DNA of 7,937 nucleotides from Candidatus Caenarcanales bacterium (lineage in GTDB: Bacteria > Cyanobacteriota > Vampirovibrionia > LMEP-6097): positions 1 to 7,937 of the forward strand of contig JAKVAO010000097.1 of the NCBI GenBank assembly GCA_022447685.1, read 5' to 3'. Of this stretch, positions 1 through 5,780 are shown piece after piece. Numbering within the stretch: the first letter of the stretch is position 1; each line of letters begins with the position of its first letter. Position numbers and translations under genes: made by a program. The notes under the pieces were generated by a model that saw only the letters and a program-made list of their open reading frames with translations, was not told the origin of the DNA and did not search any database.

Positions 1-11
1 CTCATGAATAA

Positions 12-31
12 CTAGATTTGGCCAGAGCTAG
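12..31. repeat. Imperfect palindrome downstream of the giant gene
   Basis: CTAGATTTGGCCAGAGCTAG pairs at nine of ten positions (one A/G mismatch, one G/T wobble), centred on GGCC, about 55 bp beyond the stop codon of the minus-strand gene. It could form a hairpin in that transcript, but no T-run follows, so a rho-independent terminator is not supported. A protein-binding site or chance are alternatives. The rest of 1-84 shows no gene. Confidence 0.3.
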
Positions 32-84
32 ACCTATTTGTTTACATAATCTTTATTTTTTACCTGAGTAGTTACAACTTGTTC

Positions 85-3000
85 TTAAACTTGAGATTTG
101 CTGCTAGCATAAACATTACTATTTACATCTAGTGGTAATGGATTCTCCATGAATAACCTTCTTTCCTCAATTGCAAAATAGTGTAGTGAGCTAGCATACT
201 CTAAGAGCTCATCGTCCGATATATTAAATGGGACAAGCGAATTATGTGGACAGTTAATAACAAAATTATCATCTTTATCTAAGCTAAGGCTTAAAGCATG
301 ATGATCTGTTAGGTAATGACCATCTCTTTCAAAGAATTTATGCTTTTGGTCCCAGCTACAGTTGCTGTAGTCAGCAGGGTCGGTTTTTCCTGCGTCTCGA
401 AGTGTTTCCTGGAGGGTTTTTACTTTAGTTCCGATTAATACTTTTGAGTGTGAATCTTTTAAAAATGTTTTTACATCTTTGATAAATTTATTCTTCTCTC
501 TTTGAGTACTAAAATCTCTAGCAATAGCGCCATCAACTGTTGTACCTTCTTCTCTATCACTTTGGAGTGAAGCTATGATGCCATTGTTAGAATCTGAACT
601 GTTAATGAATTTAAAGCCTAAAAGTTCTGCTGCTGTTCTTCTGGTTAATCTGTGAGTAATATGAGTTCTTTCACCATCCAGTCCTTGGTTGATGTTGTAA
701 GCTAAACTGGTTCTTCTATCAACTTCTGAAAGTGCGAAGCTTAATAGTGAAATACCTGGAACCCCAGAAGCATGTCTTTTCTTATATATAGCAACGCCAT
801 CGTCTTCTCCATCTGGATAGTAAGCAAACTCAGTTACTACTAGTTGACCATCTTCCTCTCTTAGACCATGTTGTTGATCCCTAGGGATAACTATACGTTT
901 AGTATCTAAGCCGTTTATTCTTGAATCTGGTGCATTTCCTGCAAAGCGAATACTAAAGACTACTTCACCTTTAGAGTTTACATCAGGGGAAATCCCAGAA
1001 AGGACATCTCTTAATTTATCTCCATTTGAGTCATTGATAAGTGCAATGATTAGGGCTGAAAGTTGCATGCATTCAGGTAAGCCATGTTGAGAGACCCTTA
1101 TTTCACCATTCTCAAAGAATAAATCTTCTATTAAACTTGCTTTATTGGAAACTTGGAGAAGTTCATATCTTTTAGTTTCATCATTGCTGTGAGAACTATT
1201 TTCTGCAACGTAGAATAACTTTGAATCGATTCTTAAGAAGCTTCCTGGCTTAAGGTCAATGCTTTCATCTTTATTTTCAACAGCCATACCATTTATACCG
1301 ATATTTAATGACTTTGCTGAATCAGCCAAGTTTAAAGTAAATGTGTCACCATTGTTAACAAGTGTTCCTATCTCTATGGCTTGCCCTGAAATGTATTGCT
1401 GGAGCGACATCTCGCCATTGGCTTTTATCTCTGAATTAAGTGCAGGAGGAATGATAGGTACTTGACCACTATTAAGGTCATTCATGAATATTTCCTGGTT
1501 ATATGAATCCATATTCCAGTGGAAATCATCTCTTGACGTTCTTTCAGCTATGAGGTCTATGAATTTTTGATTAAGTTCATATTCATGATCATTTAATTCT
1601 ATTAATAAATCATGAAGCATATCTGAGCTAGTGCACGACTCTACCATTTCTTTTTCACGCTTTCTGTACGATTCTACAAATTTAGGGTATTCAGTAGCAT
1701 TAGCTCTTCCTTGTAAAGTTGCTACGTATGAGGCTTTGGTCGGAACCATCGCTTGAGCAAATCTTTGATCTAATTTAGCTTGGAATTTGTCTGAAACTCC
1801 TTCAAATAAAGGTAAAGTGTAATTTACATTTCCTGCATCGTCGATGTGAGCAAAGATGTCTCCGACTTGATCTAGCATTTTATCCATTTTTTCAGACTCT
1901 ACATTTAATAAATCCAAGGCGGCATCTTTTGAGTAATTATGATAATCATAAATGGACTTGTAGATATCTTCAGCTAAATCCATTGAATCTGAAACATTGT
2001 TTAGGAGCGGAGCCAAGTGTTCGACTTTCTCAAAATCTTTGAATATATTTAATTTCATGTTAGGAGTGTCTGGGTACATACGTCCTTCACGAGTAAGTTT
2101 CTGTAGTTTGCCATAAGGTATACCTGTCTTAGGAAGGTTGTCAAGAACTAGTTCTGCGATTTTTAATTCAATTTTTTTCGTATCAATATATTTTAATGTT
2201 TCTATATTTTCAACTAAGTCTGTATCTAGGAAGGATTTCATATCAGCCCCAGAGTTAATGGCTCTTTCCCAAGCTCTTATCATCATTTTCTCTGCAAAAG
2301 GCTGGAAGTTTGAAGAGCTGAGTTCTTCGTTATCATAAGAAAATCCGAAGTTAATGAACTTTCCTTCTCCATCTCTAACTACTCTCTCTGAATCTACGAC
2401 ATAGCCTAGGGCTTTCATTGGAGATAAGAAATCTTTATGTTCGTCTGATAGATCTAAGATTCTATCTAGGTTTTGTTCATTTACTGTAATGAATTCAAAA
2501 TCTTCAGAACCTTCAGCTTGGTGGCAATAATAGAATTCATTATCTACTTTTAAGTAATCACCAGGTCTAAAATAATCTGAACCTTGGTGTCCCCATTTTC
2601 CTGCAACTGAAATGTAGATGTTATCTACTTCACGTTCAGGAGAGCGAACCGTGTAGTCTTGGAATGTCTTGTATTCATCGACTCTATTTTTAGTAATAGT
2701 TGCGATATCAAATCTTTCACCATTCCTTAGTATATGTAGTTTGACATTTCCATCTGTGTCAGTATCATGCTCTAGCTTAGTTTCACATGTAGCTAGGCTA
2801 TCACAATTTGATTCGCTGTAGCCAATTAAATCAAGTGTGTCTATGTTTAATTTGTTGAATAGCACTGGGAATGATTTTTTGAAATTTGTTACGTCTTGAT
2901 CTCCTACTTTCCATTCAAAACTTTCATCTCTAAAAATTTTTTCTCTCATTACTTCTCTAAATTCTGCAGTATATTTGAAATCACTGTTTTGGTTTAATTG

Positions 3001-5619
3001 CTCTAAGACAAAGTTTAAGTCGTCAGAATCTGAACATGAGGCTATTAAGTCTTTTGAAAGTAGTTCAATGGATTCTTTGTCAGAGTTCAGTTGCTGTGCA
3101 GCTGCTACAAGCAGTGCTTTATCTCTTAAAACTGATGAACCCTGTGCTTCTTTTAGTGAAGCAATAAAAGACTCTTTGTCTTCTTTATGTAAGTTCCATA
3201 CTAGGTTTTCATCATTCTCTACTTTATCTACTAGTTTATTAATTGTTGATTGGCTATAACTGTATGTCTCGTTGCGATTAAAAGCTACTATTAGTGTATT
3301 TAAGTGCTCTGAGCTTTCACAGGAATCAATTAGTTTAGATTCCATTTCTTCAATCTTTGAAAGGTTTTCTGCACTTGGACTAAGTGAACGCATCTTTGCT
3401 ATGAAATTAGCTTTCCTGATAGTATTAGATTTATCATAAATTTCTTCAATCTTTGCTTTGAAACTATCATCAACACTGTCAATCATATATAGTGCTGGTA
3501 GATAAGAGTGAGGCATTTTTCTATCTGCTTCGATGAACGCTGTGCCGACTTGTTTTAAAACTGTATTCAGTGAGGCTGGAGTAAAAGCTAGTGTTTTCAT
3601 ATTAGCTTGAATGTTTTCCCCTGAGTTGATTGCATCTAAATTTTCTTTGAAGGACTGCGCTGCTGTCTTAAGATCTTTTATGTATTCATGAGCAACATAG
3701 ATTGGGTTATCTATATCTTGAGTAGCAGTATTGAAATATTCAACTACTGGATCTAGAAAATCAAAGTTCCAATTTTCTGGTATCGGTTTTTGCTTAGCTA
3801 ATATATCTTTAAAAAAAGGTTTGTTAATAACTAGTTCTGGGTAGCTTGTTGCTTTTTCTGCAGCGATTTGTCTGAACTCTGAAGTATCCATGCCTAAAAA
3901 TTCCATTGTTCTAGTTAGATTCAGCATTTGGTTTAAATTACCATCTTCTTTGAAATTTTCAATATCATTAGCTATTACTTTTGAGGCATATTCATGTATA
4001 GCATCATGACTGAGAGTTGTATACTTTTTCAGCGCCTTTGTTAATGAAGATAAACTGGATTCATTTTCATAATCCTTTGTAAAGTTTTTATGCCAACCAG
4101 CAGTACTCTCAATATCTGCACCACTGTGAGAGTCAACTTTTAGATTTGAAAAGACATACTCTCCAAGTGGGGGGGCGTATGTTTCAAGTACTTCAGGGCG
4201 AATAGCCTCAGCTTTATAGATGTTTCTAAAAACGCTCTGAGCTTGTGTTACCCCATTTACATAAAAACCATTGTCATTAGCCAGCTGAGCTAAAGCTGTT
4301 TCAATTTTTTCAAAGTTTTCATCTCCCAAGTGATGTTCATGGTGAGCCCAGCATAGTTCCCAGCCACCAATTTTATTCTCTTTATAAAAACCATCTTTTA
4401 ATTTATCAGGTTCTAAAGCTGATATAAAGCTGTGAACTAAATCACCATTACCAAATTTAAGCGCATATCTAAAGTATTTACCACCTTCTTTAGATTTGAT
4501 AAATTCTTCACTATTAACATATTTAGTTAAAGCTTCTCTAATGTCATCATTTAAATGATATTTTGCATTGCATAAGCCAGCTAATATAAAATGATCAGTA
4601 TGTTTGCCCTCAATTGCTGAAAAAGATCCGTTCTCATACTTTAAACCAACATGGTTCTCAAAGAAATCAGACGAGTTAATTTGCTTTTTGAAATCTATGT
4701 CAAAACCATTGATATCAATATTGTTTTTAGAAACTGTATTAAAATGAATTTTTTGAAAGTCTCTTTCTTGTTTTAGCCAGTCATGTTCTGTTGAGTGGTA
4801 AAGCAAATCTCCACATAATGCTTTAACAACAAATAGGTTTCTAATATTATCAAGTAATACTTTTTTGTTTTTTTTGCTAATTTTGTCACTTGTAAATAAT
4901 AAACTAGCGACTTCTTGGGTTTCACCGAAAGATTTATGTATATCAGGATGCCCGTGCTTTCTTCGCTGGTTAATCGTATAATCACCACTGATATCACCCA
5001 TTACCCACCAGCCTTTGGCATGCTTACTTAAAAGTAAATCATCAACAGCTTTAGCTCCAGCATCACTGCTTAAAAAATACTCCATGTAGTCTTTTCTACC
5101 TTCGAACCAGTTTTCATCGATACACATCTTAAATTTGTATGCAAGGCTTTGCTCGATATCATCCATTACGATGCCATGTCGAGTAAGCTCTTCTTTTACC
5201 TCAGGGCTATCTTTAAATTGATAAAGTTCTGCCATGAATAGATCTGTATTTAGGCTTGAACTTTTATCGATTCTTTGTGCAATGTTTAAATTAGCGTTAC
5301 CGTTTGCTTTTTTCTTAGTTACTATATCTCGCATTCTATCGAAATAACTGTTGCCATATTTGAAACCCTCTGTTAAGTACTTGGTATCTAAAATAGTTGA
5401 TTTCATATCTTTAGCGTATGTTTCAACCATTGATACAACATCTAACATTCTTTGTTTAGTTCTGGTTAAACCTATCTGAGAGTTTAAATCTTGATTAGGA
5501 ATACTATTATTTAACTTAATATCAGTATTAGCAGTATTGTTTTCAACATTATTAGTTTTAGCCTTATTAATAGTGCTAGTTGTAGTTGTTTGAATTATAT
5601 TAAGTCTGTCTATCGTCAT
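85..5619 (-). CDS. Giant multidomain protein with C-terminal calpain-like cysteine peptidase domain
   Basis: Uninterrupted 1844-codon gene. The start is the ATG at 5617-5619; upstream the frame stays open to a stop at 5665-5667 but offers no ATG, and the preceding AAAGAAAG is only a weak ribosome site. Seen in the protein: an Asn/Thr-rich, low-complexity first ~50 residues without a Sec signal; an unrecognised mostly helical region to ~680; a helical module at 688-822, a shorter copy at 832-917 and a third at 1249-1382; a beta-rich module at 965-1048 and again at 1412-1492; a calpain-like domain at about 1505-1820. No long hydrophobic membrane segment is apparent. From family knowledge, calpain-type enzymes make limited proteolytic cuts in protein substrates. 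Inference: a soluble protease with large recognition or delivery regions, possibly a secreted effector. The ORF is certain, the protease call is fairly good, and the substrate and secretion route are unknown. It is transcribed away from the Ig-like gene across a 161-bp gap. Confidence 0.9.
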   Translation of the reverse strand: MTIDRLNIIQTTTTSTINKAKTNNVENNTANTDIKLNNSIPNQDLNSQIGLTRTKQRMLDVVSMVETYAKDMKSTILDTKYLTEGFKYGNSYFDRMRDIVTKKKANGNANLNIAQRIDKSSSLNTDLFMAELYQFKDSPEVKEELTRHGIVMDDIEQSLAYKFKMCIDENWFEGRKDYMEYFLSSDAGAKAVDDLLLSKHAKGWWVMGDISGDYTINQRRKHGHPDIHKSFGETQEVASLLFTSDKISKKNKKVLLDNIRNLFVVKALCGDLLYHSTEHDWLKQERDFQKIHFNTVSKNNIDINGFDIDFKKQINSSDFFENHVGLKYENGSFSAIEGKHTDHFILAGLCNAKYHLNDDIREALTKYVNSEEFIKSKEGGKYFRYALKFGNGDLVHSFISALEPDKLKDGFYKENKIGGWELCWAHHEHHLGDENFEKIETALAQLANDNGFYVNGVTQAQSVFRNIYKAEAIRPEVLETYAPPLGEYVFSNLKVDSHSGADIESTAGWHKNFTKDYENESSLSSLTKALKKYTTLSHDAIHEYASKVIANDIENFKEDGNLNQMLNLTRTMEFLGMDTSEFRQIAAEKATSYPELVINKPFFKDILAKQKPIPENWNFDFLDPVVEYFNTATQDIDNPIYVAHEYIKDLKTAAQSFKENLDAINSGENIQANMKTLAFTPASLNTVLKQVGTAFIEADRKMPHSYLPALYMIDSVDDSFKAKIEEIYDKSNTIRKANFIAKMRSLSPSAENLSKIEEMESKLIDSCESSEHLNTLIVAFNRNETYSYSQSTINKLVDKVENDENLVWNLHKEDKESFIASLKEAQGSSVLRDKALLVAAAQQLNSDKESIELLSKDLIASCSDSDDLNFVLEQLNQNSDFKYTAEFREVMREKIFRDESFEWKVGDQDVTNFKKSFPVLFNKLNIDTLDLIGYSESNCDSLATCETKLEHDTDTDGNVKLHILRNGERFDIATITKNRVDEYKTFQDYTVRSPEREVDNIYISVAGKWGHQGSDYFRPGDYLKVDNEFYYCHQAEGSEDFEFITVNEQNLDRILDLSDEHKDFLSPMKALGYVVDSERVVRDGEGKFINFGFSYDNEELSSSNFQPFAEKMMIRAWERAINSGADMKSFLDTDLVENIETLKYIDTKKIELKIAELVLDNLPKTGIPYGKLQKLTREGRMYPDTPNMKLNIFKDFEKVEHLAPLLNNVSDSMDLAEDIYKSIYDYHNYSKDAALDLLNVESEKMDKMLDQVGDIFAHIDDAGNVNYTLPLFEGVSDKFQAKLDQRFAQAMVPTKASYVATLQGRANATEYPKFVESYRKREKEMVESCTSSDMLHDLLIELNDHEYELNQKFIDLIAERTSRDDFHWNMDSYNQEIFMNDLNSGQVPIIPPALNSEIKANGEMSLQQYISGQAIEIGTLVNNGDTFTLNLADSAKSLNIGINGMAVENKDESIDLKPGSFLRIDSKLFYVAENSSHSNDETKRYELLQVSNKASLIEDLFFENGEIRVSQHGLPECMQLSALIIALINDSNGDKLRDVLSGISPDVNSKGEVVFSIRFAGNAPDSRINGLDTKRIVIPRDQQHGLREEDGQLVVTEFAYYPDGEDDGVAIYKKRHASGVPGISLLSFALSEVDRRTSLAYNINQGLDGERTHITHRLTRRTAAELLGFKFINSSDSNNGIIASLQSDREEGTTVDGAIARDFSTQREKNKFIKDVKTFLKDSHSKVLIGTKVKTLQETLRDAGKTDPADYSNCSWDQKHKFFERDGHYLTDHHALSLSLDKDDNFVINCPHNSLVPFNISDDELLEYASSLHYFAIEERRLFMENPLPLDVNSNVYASSKSQV
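160..1107 (-). other. Calpain-like (C2-type, papain-fold) peptidase domain, residues ~1505-1820
   Basis: The segment follows the order of a calpain core. Q1511 lies six residues before C1517 in QHGLPECMQLSAL, matching the calpain QGxLGDCW pattern (oxyanion Gln and nucleophile Cys at the start of a helix). A strand like the calpain 'G-Y-x-V-R-F' follows at ~1551-1559 (GEVVFSIRF), then RIVIPRD (~1575-1581), comparable with the 'V-x-V-D-D-x-L-P' strand. AIYKKRHA (~1610-1617) and RRTAAELLGF (~1660-1669) resemble the 'EKAYAK' helix and 'ALxxLTG' segment. H1774 sits in HHALS (family: GHAYS) and N1789 in VINCPHN (family: NPWG). The Trp after the catalytic Cys is Met here, and the Trp of NPWG is absent, so this is a divergent member. 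Another clan CA papain-fold family is the main alternative. The assignment rests on pattern recognition, not a profile search. Confidence 0.68.
1144..1386 (-). repeat. Beta-rich module, copy 2 (residues 1412-1492)
   Basis: Contains LKPGSFLRIDSKLFYV (1456-1471) followed by YELLQVSNK (1485-1493), matching copy 1 (FRPGDYLKVDNEFYYC). The upstream part has strand-like GDTFTLNLADS and NGMAVENKDES. It lies between helical copy 3 and the catalytic Gln/Cys segment, so it could pack against the peptidase as a pro-region or substrate-docking domain (inference). Confidence 0.5.
1474..1875 (-). repeat. Helical module, copy 3 (residues 1249-1382)
   Basis: Full-length match to copy 1: QVGDIF (1251-1256), YTLPLF (1267-1272), VSDKFQAKLD (1275-1284), MVESCTSSDMLHDLLIELN (1325-1343), FIDLIAERTSRDDFHWNM (1353-1370) and EIFMNDL (1376-1382). 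C1329 and W1368 are 39 residues apart. It immediately precedes beta-module copy 2, which in turn abuts the peptidase domain. Confidence 0.6.
2476..2727 (-). repeat. Beta-rich module, copy 1 (residues 965-1048)
   Basis: Contains FRPGDYLKVDNEFYYC (1017-1032) followed by FEFITVNEQ (1041-1049), which parallels copy 2 almost position by position. The hydrophobic/polar alternation suggests beta strands. The 'PGD-x-L-x-V-D' turn followed by an aromatic strand recalls the last strands of FHA or SH3-like folds, but the fit is too weak to name a family. Confidence 0.5.
2869..3126 (-). repeat. Helical module, copy 2 (residues 832-917, lacks the first part)
   Basis: Carries only the second half of the module: LIASCSDSDDLNFVLEQLNQN (residues 858-878), FREVM (887-891), RDESFEWKV (897-905) and a short tail ending NFKKSF (912-917). 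C862 and W903 are again 41 residues apart, as in copy 1. It directly abuts copy 1, so copies 1 and 2 form a tandem pair, the second lacking the QVGxxF and YLPALY parts. Confidence 0.6.
3154..3558 (-). repeat. Helical module, copy 1 (residues 688-822)
   Basis: Degenerate protein-level repeat. Shared positions with copy 3: a QVGxxF start (690-695), an acidic turn, YLPALY (706-711), VDDSFKAKIE (716-725), an LIDSCESSEHL segment (763-773), and ENLVWNL (805-810). C767 and W808 are 41 residues apart. The conserved Ser-Cys-x-Ser-Ser plus late Trp-Asn is the module's signature. No database family is recognised. It is predicted helical from its spacing and composition. Confidence 0.6.
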
Positions 5620-5720
5620 TTTTCTTTCTTTATATAAAGATAAAATGCATAAGATGAAGATTTTTTAACACGTATTACGAAATATTATGGGAAAGTTAAG
5701 AAATTTAACGAATAATTATC

Positions 5721-5751
5721 AAAAAAACCGGAACATTGGCTTTTTATGTTC
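5721..5751 (+). repeat. Overlapping small inverted repeats in the 5' region of the Ig-like gene
   Basis: Two mutually exclusive hairpins can be drawn. One pairs an A-run and CCGG (5721-5731) with TTGG and a T-run (5736-5745) around AACA, with G/T wobbles and one bulged C; it is terminator-like on the plus strand. The other pairs GAACAT (5731-5736) with ATGTTC (5746-5751) around a 9-nt loop. They lie 30-60 bp before the ATG, where an attenuator or operator could sit. In such AT-rich DNA chance is quite possible. Confidence 0.25.
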
Positions 5752-5763
5752 ATACATAAGCAT

Positions 5764-5768
5764 AAGGA
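5764..5768 (+). promoter_or_regulatory. Ribosome binding site of the Ig-like gene
   Basis: AAGGA lies 12 nt before the ATG at 5781, at the long end of normal spacing. It supports this ATG as the start of the 494-codon frame. Confidence 0.55.
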
Positions 5769-5780
5769 TGATGAGACATT

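Larger units (their letters stand above)
5620..5780. promoter_or_regulatory. Divergent intergenic region between the giant gene and the Ig-like gene
   Basis: Both genes start at its edges and are transcribed outward, so promoters for both must lie in or overlap these 161 AT-rich bp. Possible -10-like hexamers occur (TATTAT at 5683-5688 on plus, CATAAT at 5684-5689 on minus), but none has a good -35 box at 16-18 bp. I therefore call the region, not individual promoters. Confidence 0.5.

Noticed and set aside
3..157. The 10-bp string CATGAATAAC at 3-12 and 148-157 as a direct repeat or attachment site
   Set aside because: It is too short to be distinguished from chance, and one copy is inside coding sequence.
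1259..1465. Plus-strand open frame of 68 codons inside the giant gene
   Set aside because: It is fully antisense to the continuous 1844-codon frame, with no recognisable product; a shadow frame.
2975..3259. Plus-strand open frame of 94 codons, Ser/Phe-rich
   Set aside because: It is antisense to the helical-module repeats; its composition reflects the complementary codons of the real gene.
4324..4350. His-rich HHEHH cluster (residues ~426-430) as a zinc metalloprotease motif
   Set aside because: The spacing does not give HExxH with a second His in the right place (it reads H-E-H-H-L), and no downstream Glu/His ligand motif stands out.
4773..4997. Second minus-strand frame of 74 codons with hydrophobic stretches
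   Set aside because: It overlaps the giant gene in another frame, with no ribosome site and no family features.
5665..5688. TTAACA and TATTAT as a plus-strand promoter
   Set aside because: The spacer is only 12 bp, too short for a sigma-70 promoter, and such hexamers are common in this AT-rich stretch.
5694..5722. TTGATA (minus strand, 5717-5722) with TTAACT 17 bp on as the promoter of the giant gene
   Set aside because: The -35 box is reasonable, but the -10 box matches the consensus at only three of six positions, so I do not call it.
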